Shown: piece by piece, positions 1 to 7,468 of the stretch | How the letters are laid out: every line of letters starts with the position of its first letter | How positions within the stretch are numbered: the first letter of the stretch is position 1 | Origin: CAZDDB01 sp963843285 | GTDB lineage: Bacteria > Acidobacteriota > HRBIN11 > JAKEFK01 | Assembly (NCBI GenBank): GCA_963843285.1 | Contig: CAWJJO010000002.1 | Span: forward strand, 434,001 to 498,000 | Direction: 5' to 3' | DNA: 64,000 nt | The notes under the pieces: model-generated | The model's input: only the letters and a program-made list of their open reading frames with translations | The model's database searches: none | Told to the model about the DNA's origin: nothing | Made by a program: the position numbers and the translations under genes

Positions 1-718
1 CGAGCGCCAGACTGATCTGCTCACCCGGTTTGTATCCGGCTCCTTCAATGGCGCGAATCAGAAGTTCCATCGCTTCTTCATGCGATTGCAGCTGTGGCGC
101 AAATCCGCCTTCATCGCCCACTGCTGTAGTTTTCCCTTCCTTCTTCAGCAATTTTTTTAGAGTGTGAAAAACTTCGCACCCCATGCGGATCGATTCCGAA
201 AACCGGTCGGCTCCATGAGGTACAATCATGAACTCCTGCACATCCAGGTTATTATCCGCATGCGCTCCGCCGTTGATGACGTTCATCATCGGAATCGGAA
301 GCGTATTCCCTTTGCCCAGGAATTGATAAAGGGAGATTTTCCACGAAGCGGCTGCGGCCTTTGCCAGTGCCAGGGAGACTCCCAGAATCGCATTCGCGCC
401 GAGCACAGCCTTATTCGAGGTGCCGTCCATTCCAATCATCTGTTGATCGAGTTCTTTGTACTTTGCAGGATCTTTGCCAATCAAGGCCGGCCCGATGATG
501 CGGTTTACATTGTCAACAGCTTTCAAAACGCCTTTTCCAAGATGGCGTGAAGAATCGCCATCCCGCAATTCAAGCGCTTCATATTCGCCCGTGGAAGCGC
601 CGGAAGGCACTGCGGCTCTTCCCAAAGTTCCGTCTTCCAAACGGACCTCTACTTCTACTGTGGGTGTGCCGCGTGAATCCAGAATTTCTCGCGCGCGAAT
701 CAGATGAATCCTGGCCAT
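1..718 (-). CDS. eno: Enolase, 3' end cut by window edge
   Basis: The reverse strand encodes the first 239 residues of enolase (2-phosphoglycerate to phosphoenolpyruvate, glycolysis, cytosol, also an RNA degradosome partner in some bacteria). The protein opens MARIHLIRAREILDSRG and shows the family blocks GTPTVEVEV, PSGASTGEYEALELRDGD, GANAILGVSLA, PMMNVINGGAHADNNLDVQE and VGDEGGFAPQ, which include the mobile loop and the general-base Glu region. The C-terminal metal-binding barrel half lies beyond base 1. The start is ATG at 718, with AAAGGAG about 6 bases upstream. It is divergent from lon. Identification is secure. Confidence 0.97.
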   Translation of the reverse strand, partial: MARIHLIRAREILDSRGTPTVEVEVRLEDGTLGRAAVPSGASTGEYEALELRDGDSSRHLGKGVLKAVDNVNRIIGPALIGKDPAKYKELDQQMIGMDGTSNKAVLGANAILGVSLALAKAAAASWKISLYQFLGKGNTLPIPMMNVINGGAHADNNLDVQEFMIVPHGADRFSESIRMGCEVFHTLKKLLKKEGKTTAVGDEGGFAPQLQSHEEAMELLIRAIEGAGYKPGEQISLAL

Positions 719-830
719 GTTGACTCCTTTTAAAGGTTCGTGGACGCGGAAGCCCGCGACTCCAGATTTCGATGTCGGAAAATAAATCTTACCATAGAAT
801 TTCGACCTGATAATGAGGCACTCAACTGTT

Positions 831-859
831 TTGACTTGACTATCACGGGCACTTATACT
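831..859 (+). promoter_or_regulatory. Predicted sigma70-type promoter of lon
   Basis: TTGACT (831-836) and TATACT (854-859) are separated by 17 bases, close to the sigma70 consensus. They lie about 30 bases before the lon start codon, giving a leader of roughly 25 nt. No heat-shock inverted repeat of the CIRCE type is visible. This is a pattern match only. Confidence 0.6.
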
Positions 860-890
860 TAGTAGCGAATCAGCAAGAAGTGAGGGAAAA

Positions 891-3317
891 ATGAAATCAA
901 CGCGCAACAAGAAGGTTAATTTGCCGGATATTATCTCGGTCCTGCCTTTGCGAGATGCGGTTTTGTATCCGGAATTGATGATCCCTCTCGTTGTGGGACG
1001 AGATCGCTCCGTAAAATTAATCGAGGATTCATTAAAGACCGATAATATTATCGGTCTCGTTACGCAGCGAGATCCCAAGATTGAAGAACCCAAACAAGAG
1101 GATCTTTACGGAATTGGCACGACAGCATTAATTACGAAGATGATCCGGATGCCCGACAGCACTCTCCGGGTGATCGTGCAGGGATTGTCCCGTTTCAAAG
1201 TCGATTCGTTCATCCAGGCCGCTCCTTATTATCTGGCCAAAGTAGAAATCATTGAGGAGCCGGACGACAAGAGCCTGGAAATCGAAGCGCTCATCATGAA
1301 CGGCAAGAAGCTGTTCAAGAAACTGAGTGAAATGGCTACCTATCTCTCCTCCGATCTCGCCTCTGTCATCGTGAACATGGAATCTGCCGGAAAAATGGCC
1401 GACCTGATCGCGTCGAGTCTGAAGATTTCTACGGAGGAGAAACAGGAAATTCTCGAAGCCGTCAATATGAAAGAGCGGCTGGAAAAAGTCAATCTGCTGC
1501 TCAACAAAGAAATCAATATTCTGGAAATCGGGAACAAGATCCAGACGCAGGTGAAGGGCGAAATCGACAAGACGCAGCGCGAATACTATCTCCGGGAGCA
1601 GCTCAAAGCGATCCAGAAAGAGCTTGGAGAAGGAGATGAGCGCGGAGTTGAGGTGGAGGAATTCCGCGAAAAGATCGAAAAGGCAAAGATGCCCGCGGAC
1701 GTAAAGAAAGTCGCAGACAAGGAATTGAAACGTCTTTCTAAGATGCATCCTGCTTCAGCTGAGTACAGCGTCTGCCGCACCTATCTGGAAGTTCTTGTAG
1801 AGTTGCCGTGGATGAACGGCACGGAAGACAATCTGGATGTCAAAGCTGCCGCGGTTGTCCTGGAAGAGGATCATTACGATCTCGAAAAAGTCAAAAAGAG
1901 AATTCTCGAATATCTTGCCGTACGCCAGCTGAAAGCCGATATGAAAGGTCCGATTCTCTGCTTTGTCGGACCTCCAGGAGTGGGCAAGACTTCGCTGGGA
2001 CGTTCCATTGCTCGCGCGCTTGGACGCAAGTTCATCCGCATTTCACTTGGAGGAGTACGCGATGAGGCGGAAATTCGTGGGCATCGCCGGACTTATGTGG
2101 GCGCGTTGCCGGGACGAATCATTCAGAGCATCAAGAAAGTCGGATCGAATAACCCGATTTTCATGCTGGATGAAGTCGACAAAATCGGCACTGACTTTCG
2201 TGGAGATCCGTCTTCTGCTCTCCTGGAAGTCCTGGATCCTGAGCAAAACTTCGCATTTTCCGATCACTATCTGGAAGTGCCGTTTGATCTTTCCAAAGTG
2301 ATGTTTATTGCAACAGCAAATTTGCTGGATCCGATTCCGCCCGCGCTTCAGGACAGAATGGAAGTGATCGAGATCCCCGGCTATACGGATGAAGATAAGC
2401 TGTGGATCGCAACCAAGTTCCTGATTCCAAAGGAACGCGAGCAGCACGGGTTGAAGGAAGAGCAGATTATTTTCGAGGAACAGACCATCAAGGAAATCAT
2501 TCACAATTACACGCGTGAAGCAGGCGTTCGAAATCTGGAACGCGAAATTGCAACGATCTGCCGCGGCGTCGCAAAGGAAATCGTGGAAGGATCGGCCGAG
2601 AATTTTACGATCGGAACCGATCAGATCAGCAAGTACCTTGGCCCGATCAAATTCTTCTCCGAGGTTGCCGAACGCACCGCCGTTCCTGGTGTGGCTACGG
2701 GACTTGCCTGGACTGCATTTGGCGGAGACATTCTGTTTGTGGAAGCGACGAAGATGAAAGGAAAGAGAACGCTTTCGCTTACCGGACATCTCGGCGACGT
2801 GATGAAGGAGTCCGCTCAGGCAGCGTTGAGTTATCTTCGTTCTAAGGCAAAAGATCTGGATATTCCGGAAGACTTTTTTGAGGATTACGATATCCACGTT
2901 CACGTTCCTGCCGGCGCGCAGCCGAAGGATGGTCCTTCTGCCGGTGTCACTTTGTTTGTGGCCCTTCTTTCGCTTCTAACCGGGAGACCGGTCCGAAGTG
3001 ATATTGCTATGACTGGTGAGATCACGTTGCGCGGCGCGGTATTGCCGGTTGGCGGAATCAAGGAAAAAGTCCTTGCAGCACGCCGTTCCGGTCTTAGAAA
3101 AGTGATTCTTCCTGATCGGAATCAGAAGGATCTGGAAGATGTGCCCGTGAACGTGAAGGAAGATATGGAGTTCTTCTTTATCAAGCGTATTGATGAGATT
3201 ATCGATCTTGCTTTGGTCGGAAAGAAGGAAGATCTTGTGTTGCCGCCTCCCGAGCCTACGGGTGCCCAGGCGGGAACGTATGCGACCGGTCCGTCCTCCC
3301 ACCACGGCGTGAATTAG
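891..3317 (+). CDS. lon: ATP-dependent Lon protease (LonA)
   Basis: LonA is a soluble hexameric AAA+ serine protease that degrades misfolded and regulatory proteins. The 808 residues match the usual length. In order: N-terminal LAN substrate-binding domain (about 12-205), coiled-coil linker, AAA+ module with Walker A GPPGVGKTSLG near 361 and Walker B IFMLDEVDKIG near 425, then the protease domain with catalytic Ser in PKDGPSAGVT near 682 and Lys in GGIKEKVLAARR near 724. The C-terminal tail is short and His/Gly/Pro rich. The ATG at 891 is preceded by GTGAGG. It stands alone with its own promoter. Confidence 0.98.
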   Translation: MKSTRNKKVNLPDIISVLPLRDAVLYPELMIPLVVGRDRSVKLIEDSLKTDNIIGLVTQRDPKIEEPKQEDLYGIGTTALITKMIRMPDSTLRVIVQGLSRFKVDSFIQAAPYYLAKVEIIEEPDDKSLEIEALIMNGKKLFKKLSEMATYLSSDLASVIVNMESAGKMADLIASSLKISTEEKQEILEAVNMKERLEKVNLLLNKEINILEIGNKIQTQVKGEIDKTQREYYLREQLKAIQKELGEGDERGVEVEEFREKIEKAKMPADVKKVADKELKRLSKMHPASAEYSVCRTYLEVLVELPWMNGTEDNLDVKAAAVVLEEDHYDLEKVKKRILEYLAVRQLKADMKGPILCFVGPPGVGKTSLGRSIARALGRKFIRISLGGVRDEAEIRGHRRTYVGALPGRIIQSIKKVGSNNPIFMLDEVDKIGTDFRGDPSSALLEVLDPEQNFAFSDHYLEVPFDLSKVMFIATANLLDPIPPALQDRMEVIEIPGYTDEDKLWIATKFLIPKEREQHGLKEEQIIFEEQTIKEIIHNYTREAGVRNLEREIATICRGVAKEIVEGSAENFTIGTDQISKYLGPIKFFSEVAERTAVPGVATGLAWTAFGGDILFVEATKMKGKRTLSLTGHLGDVMKESAQAALSYLRSKAKDLDIPEDFFEDYDIHVHVPAGAQPKDGPSAGVTLFVALLSLLTGRPVRSDIAMTGEITLRGAVLPVGGIKEKVLAARRSGLRKVILPDRNQKDLEDVPVNVKEDMEFFFIKRIDEIIDLALVGKKEDLVLPPPEPTGAQAGTYATGPSSHHGVN

Positions 3318-3358
3318 AAGTCTATCGCGTCATCGCGAACAGTTCCAGTGAAAGCCGT

Positions 3359-3589
3359 GTAGGGGCTGCTGCATTTGCCATTCTAAACGCCTCCACTTCA
3401 AGCATTTTTACCAACCATAGCAATTCATGACCTCAAAGTGCACGCAAATGCACAGCCCGTCTAACCGGGTATGATGCACGCCGGGTGAAGGACCGAGCAT
3501 TTTTCCCTGCGAACAAAATTCAGGCACAAAGGAGACCATCCTCAATTGAGGCCCGAACAAAACTGCGATGGAAAATGCTCAGCCCCTAC
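3359..3589. repeat. MITE-like double-hairpin repeat, copy 1
   Basis: This 231-bp element begins GTAGGGGCTGCTGCATTTGCC and ends with its inverse (GGAAAATGCTCAGCCCCTAC). An internal pair, CGCAAATGCACAGCCC and then a GAGCATTTTTCC unit, divides it into two head-to-tail hairpins. A second copy of almost the same length sits at 28071-28303. No protein is encoded. It fills most of the 300-base gap between lon and the prepilin peptidase gene and ends 28 bases before that gene's start. It could act as a non-autonomous mobile element, a terminator, or both. Confidence 0.75.
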
Positions 3590-3617
3590 GAGGATATTTG
3601 CGTTACAATACTTTGCC

Positions 3618-4403
3618 ATGGATCGTGCTTTGTATTTTCCCGGCCCGTTATTTGAAATTTACTTTTTTGTAGTGGGTCTCATTATCGGATCGTTTTTGAA
3701 TGTTTGCATTCACCGGATTCCGATTCATCAGTCGATTGTTACTCCCCGTTCGCGCTGTCCGCGCTGCAACACCCTGATTCGCTGGTATGACAACGTTCCT
3801 CTTCTGAGCTACCTCTGGCTGCGGGGCCGTTGCGCGAACTGTAAGGAGCGAATATCTCCGGTATATCCGATCGTGGAGCTTACAACCGGAATTCTGTTTC
3901 TTCTGCTTTACAAGTATTTCGGCATTTCGATTTCTTTTCTGATCTACGGAATTTTCGGATGCATTGTGATTGTTCTTACCGTAATTGACTATTATCACCG
4001 GCTGCTTCCTGCAAAGTTGACGTTTCCGGGAATTGCGCTCGGGCTGGGCGCATCATTTGTAAATCCGTATTTGACCCCGGTGGAATCCTTGCTCGGAGTA
4101 GTTGTCGGAGGACTGGTTCCTTTATTCGCGCTGATTCTCTACAAACTCGTTCGCAAGCGGGAAGGGCTGGGTCATGGTGATGTGGTGATGCTGGCTATGG
4201 TTGGGGCTTATCTTGGATGGCAGCAGGTCTTGCTGGTCCTGTTTTTTTCTTCTCTGCTCGGGTCGTTGATCGGTGGCTTGTTTATTCTGGTATTGCGAAA
4301 GGGTTCCGACTACCTGCTTCCGTACGGGACGTTTATTGGCGCTGTGGCGCTTCCTGCCATTTTCTGGGGACCTCTAATCTGGAACATGTACGTGGTTAGA
4401 TAG
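3618..4403 (+). CDS. pilD: Prepilin peptidase / N-methyltransferase (A24 family)
   Basis: This inner-membrane aspartyl protease cleaves type IV pilin and type II secretion pseudopilin leaders and methylates the new N-terminus. The 261 residues carry the zinc-type Cys pairs CPRC (47-50) and CANC (72-75) of the methyltransferase segment, then hydrophobic helices and the two catalytic aspartates: D124 in VIDYYHRLLP and D188 in the GxGD-type motif GHGD. I chose ATG 3618 because upstream in-frame sequence lies in the repeat element and adds no family residues. No pilin or secretion genes are adjacent, as is common for this gene. Confidence 0.93.
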   Translation: MDRALYFPGPLFEIYFFVVGLIIGSFLNVCIHRIPIHQSIVTPRSRCPRCNTLIRWYDNVPLLSYLWLRGRCANCKERISPVYPIVELTTGILFLLLYKYFGISISFLIYGIFGCIVIVLTVIDYYHRLLPAKLTFPGIALGLGASFVNPYLTPVESLLGVVVGGLVPLFALILYKLVRKREGLGHGDVVMLAMVGAYLGWQQVLLVLFFSSLLGSLIGGLFILVLRKGSDYLLPYGTFIGAVALPAIFWGPLIWNMYVVR

Positions 4404-4408
4404 CTGAT

Positions 4409-5629
4409 ATGGCACGGCGAGGTATCTGCCTTCTGCTTCTCGTACTCTTTCCATTTCTTCTGCAGGGATGCGGTACGGAACAGGGCTCCGGTAAATGGAG
4501 GGTCGTGGAGCTTGCTTCTCCAGCCGGTTCTGAAAGCGGGGAACCATACTTGAGCGTTCAAGGCGATCGTGTGTACATGAGCTGGCTGGAAGCCGTTGCT
4601 GGCGGCCACGCTCTACGGTTTGCGAGTCTGGATGGGGAGCGATGGGGTCCGCCGCGTGACATTGTCCGGAAGGTGCCGTTCTTTATTAACTGGGCTGATT
4701 TTCCATCGATCCAGGCGCTGTCGGATCATTCACTCGCCGCGCACTGGCTCCAGAAAAATGCGGCAGGACCTTATGCGTATGACGTCTACGTTTCTGTTTC
4801 TCACGATCAGGGTGGGAGCTGGAGTGATCCGGTCCGCGCGCATACCGATCGTTCTGCAACCGAGCATGGATTTGTATCCCTGGTCGATGAAGGAAACGGC
4901 ACGGCCGGCGCGATCTGGCTGGATGCCAGAAACTTCAAACCGGGATCCATGGACGAAGGCGATTTATCGAATGAAATGGCTCTAATGTATTCGAAGTTTG
5001 ACCGTGGATCCTTTCGGGATGAAACAGTGCTGGATTCCAGGGTTTGTGACTGTTGTCAGACGGATGCGGCTGTGACATCCGAAGGACCGTTTGTCGTTTT
5101 CAGGGACCGGTCTGCCTCCGAAGTGCGCGACATTTCCTACATTCGTCGCGCAGGCGGAAAATGGACGGCGCCGGCTATCCTTCATGCGGATCAATGGAAG
5201 ATTGCTGCCTGTCCGGTGAATGGTCCGGCGGTTGCTGCGGACGGCCCTCTTGTTGCGGTTGCCTGGTTTACAGGCGTCGGGGATCGCGGACACGTCCGGG
5301 CGATATTCTCTTCCGATAGCGGCAGGACATTCGGCAAGCCGGTACCGATTGATTCCGGAAATCCTTCGGGACGTGTGGACGTTGCTCTCACTCCGGATCA
5401 CGGCGCCTTGATTTCGTGGCTGGAAAACACCCCCGGTCAGGGCGCCGAAATTCGCGCGCGGCAGATCTACCCGGACGGCAGGACTCAGCCGCCGTTTGTA
5501 ATTGCAAGCTCCAGCAGTGCCCGCGCCAGTGGATTCCCGCGCTTGATACGACAAGGAAGCAGCTTCCTGATCGCATGGACTCAGGCGTCCGATCCGTCGC
5601 AAATTAGAATCGCACGCATCACAAAGTAA
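4409..5629 (+). CDS. Lipoprotein with sialidase/BNR-type beta-propeller
   Basis: The N-terminus is a lipoprotein signal: a hydrophobic stretch ending in LLQGC with lipidated Cys21. The mature 385 residues contain Asp-box-like repeats (SHDQGGSW near 130 and SSDSGRTFG near 300) and repeated blocks such as VAVAWFTG and LISWLEN, as in six-bladed sialidase-fold propellers. The sialidase arginine triad and catalytic Tyr are not obvious, so glycoside hydrolysis should not be assumed. It starts 5 bases after the prepilin peptidase stop, so it is probably co-transcribed. The substrate is unknown. Confidence 0.8.
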   Translation: MARRGICLLLLVLFPFLLQGCGTEQGSGKWRVVELASPAGSESGEPYLSVQGDRVYMSWLEAVAGGHALRFASLDGERWGPPRDIVRKVPFFINWADFPSIQALSDHSLAAHWLQKNAAGPYAYDVYVSVSHDQGGSWSDPVRAHTDRSATEHGFVSLVDEGNGTAGAIWLDARNFKPGSMDEGDLSNEMALMYSKFDRGSFRDETVLDSRVCDCCQTDAAVTSEGPFVVFRDRSASEVRDISYIRRAGGKWTAPAILHADQWKIAACPVNGPAVAADGPLVAVAWFTGVGDRGHVRAIFSSDSGRTFGKPVPIDSGNPSGRVDVALTPDHGALISWLENTPGQGAEIRARQIYPDGRTQPPFVIASSSSARASGFPRLIRQGSSFLIAWTQASDPSQIRIARITK

Positions 5630-5637
5630 TGTTTCTT

Positions 5638-5710
5638 TTGGAGTTGCGGCCCTCCGTGACCGCAAGACGGAGAATAAAAACTAACGACGGGCACGGAGGC
5701 CCGCCGTTAC
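5638..5710. repeat. GC-rich palindromic intergenic repeat (GGAGT-GGCGGGCC family)
   Basis: Imperfect arms related to GGAGTGGCGGGCCTCCGTGC face each other around an A-rich loop. Related copies are at 62810-62885 and, more degenerate, at 51635-51711. It lies between two convergent genes, where a hairpin could stop transcription from both sides. Confidence 0.7.
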
Positions 5711-5727
5711 ACATTTTTGTTGATTTT

Positions 5728-6285
5728 TCAGTTCGGCAGAACAACGGAGCTGATCACATGGATCACACCGTTTGACTGATACACATCGTAGGTTGAGATG
5801 TTGGAAGTGTTTCCTTTTTCATCCTGCAGTACGATGCTGACGCCGCCGTTCATCATCGCCGTCAGAGTGCCGCCGCTGACGGTCTTGAGCGTCGCCATGC
5901 CGTTGCCGGCTTGGATCGCCTTCTTGATCGCCTTGTAATCGTACGCGCCTGCCACAACATGATAAGTCAGGATCTTGGTCAGTGTGGCCTTGTTCTCCGG
6001 TTTCAACAGTGTTTCCACCGTGCCGGCCGGGAGATTCTCAAACGCGTCATTTGTGGGGGCAAATACGGTGAATGGCCCTTTTCCTTTCAATGTTTCCACG
6101 AGACCGGCTGCCTTCACCGCTGCAACCAGTGTCGTATGATCTTTCGAATTTACTGCGTTGTCGATGATGTCCTTCGAATTGAACATCGCTTCACCGCCGA
6201 CCATTACCTCTCCCTTTGCAAAGAGGGAAGCGGTCAGGGCGAATGACGACACCGCTATGAGCATTGCTACTAGAACCTTTTTCAT
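5728..6285 (-). CDS. Exported fasciclin (FAS1) domain protein
   Basis: The 185-residue product has a signal peptide (MKKVLVAMLIAVSSFALTAS) followed by one FAS1 domain. Family boxes are present: H1-like GPFTVFAPTNDAFENLP and H2-like NGVIHVISSVVLPN. FAS1 proteins are extracytoplasmic adhesion or ligand-binding modules and have no enzymatic activity in most members. I chose ATG 6285 because AGGAG lies 9 bases upstream and the signal peptide starts there; longer in-frame extensions are low-complexity. It is divergent from msrB. The bacterial role is unknown. Confidence 0.93.
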   Translation of the reverse strand: MKKVLVAMLIAVSSFALTASLFAKGEVMVGGEAMFNSKDIIDNAVNSKDHTTLVAAVKAAGLVETLKGKGPFTVFAPTNDAFENLPAGTVETLLKPENKATLTKILTYHVVAGAYDYKAIKKAIQAGNGMATLKTVSGGTLTAMMNGGVSIVLQDEKGNTSNISTYDVYQSNGVIHVISSVVLPN

Positions 6286-6369
6286 TGTTTCAATCTCCTT
6301 TTTTGATTTCGGTTTTTTGTTACTTGAAGTTTGTATATACGCGCGGTTTTTGTGTTTGGATGTTTCCGG

Positions 6370-6397
6370 TTGCAAACAATCCGGGCCGGCTTATTCT
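6370..6397 (+). promoter_or_regulatory. Possible promoter of exported msrB
   Basis: TTGCAA (6370-6375) and TATTCT (6392-6397) with a 16-base spacer lie 30 bases before the msrB start. The match is moderate. Spacing and position are plausible. Confidence 0.35.
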
Positions 6398-6426
6398 TAC
6401 GTATTGGTAATTCAGGAGGATTTCAT

Positions 6427-6969
6427 ATGAACCGAAAGCATTTTTTGCGTATTCTGGGTGTGCTTCTCGCCACGGGAATCGTTTATGGCGCTGTGAAGAT
6501 TACGACAGCCGAAAACAGTGGCAATTCCGGCCAGATCAAACTATATTCTGAAAAAAAGAAGGGATATTACATGGCGGACAAAATCAATAAGACCGAAGAG
6601 GAATGGAAACAGCTGCTAACACCCGAACAGTTCCAGGTTCTGCGAAAGCAGGGCACGGAACGCGCATTTACGGGTGAATATGATCATACAAAGGACAAAG
6701 GGATCTATAAATGTGCCGCTTGCGGAACCGATCTATTCAGTTCGGATACCAAGTTCGATTCCGGCACCGGCTGGCCCAGTTTCTGGAAGCCGATCGCCCC
6801 GGAGAATGTGTCTTCTGAGACGGACAGCAGTTACGGGATGGTCCGGAGCGAAGTTCATTGCGCCAGGTGTGGTGGACATCTTGGACACATCTTTAACGAT
6901 GGTCCGAAACCGACCGGCCTGCGTTACTGCATCAATTCGATCTCGCTGAAGCTGGAAAAGAGCAAGTAG
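6427..6969 (+). CDS. msrB: Exported peptide-methionine (R)-S-oxide reductase MsrB
   Basis: MsrB reduces methionine-R-sulfoxide in oxidised proteins. The 180 residues begin with a membrane-anchor or signal segment (about 5-23), so it should act outside the cytoplasm. The MsrB domain has zinc pairs C96/C99 (CAAC) and C145/C148 (CARC), the GTGWPSFWKP block and the catalytic Cys168 in RYCINSISL. ATG 6427 has an ideal AGGAGG 7 bases upstream. A second ATG at residue 49 could give a cytosolic form but lacks a comparable ribosome site. No MsrA or redox partner is adjacent. Confidence 0.95.
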   Translation: MNRKHFLRILGVLLATGIVYGAVKITTAENSGNSGQIKLYSEKKKGYYMADKINKTEEEWKQLLTPEQFQVLRKQGTERAFTGEYDHTKDKGIYKCAACGTDLFSSDTKFDSGTGWPSFWKPIAPENVSSETDSSYGMVRSEVHCARCGGHLGHIFNDGPKPTGLRYCINSISLKLEKSK

Positions 6970-7054
6970 GAAGATTTCACCGCAGAGACGCAGAGGACGC
7001 TGAGCTATGATGAATTCATCAGAGCCTGTTTGGACCTGCGCCCGCTGCAAATAC

Positions 7055-7411
7055 GCTGTGGGTGAACAGAAGAACATCAACTAATACACCCGGCGCTCTC
7101 CTCGTCTTTGCGGTGAATTCTTTTTCTCCTTGTCCAGCAGAGTGCGTTTGCGGTCCAGCCCCCATCGATAGCCCCCAAGCGCTCCATCTTCACGCACCAC
7201 ACGATGGCAGGGGACAACCAGAGCCACGGGATTCGTTGCACAGGCCAGCGCGACTGCCCGCGATGCGGATGGTTTTCCGATTGTGCGTTCCGAATCGTGA
7301 CATCGAAAACAGCCGGGAAAATCCGTATGGCCCAGGTTGTTCTGATAGGATCCCCACGTTACCTTCAGATCCGGAAAGACATTTCGCGCATAAATCCTGG
7401 CTACATTGTGG
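7055..7411 (-). pseudogene. Chimeric relic: ada 3' end fused to cytochrome c 3' end
   Basis: Reading the minus strand, a reading frame of 111 codons (7416-7081) joins a cytochrome tail (NVARIYARNVFPDLKVTWG through the haem site CFRCH) to the last part of Ada/Ogt (IGKPSASRAVALACATNP through PCHR to the same C-terminal tail). Bases about 7287-7411 match 11817-11941 with only a few changes, and 7055-7286 match 16367-16600 with roughly 8 percent changes. The match includes the last codons of a plus-strand gene relic (AVGEQKNIN then stop). Neither parent domain is complete, so function is unlikely. Confidence 0.8.
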
Positions 7412-7468
7412 GGCAACTCTGATTTTTCTGTGATTTAATCAGGAGAGCAGGAGGATGCGAGAAGCGAT

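Noticed and set aside
1128..2903. Long minus-strand frames opposite lon
   Set aside because: They mirror the codon pattern of lon and match no family; lon is complete on the plus strand.
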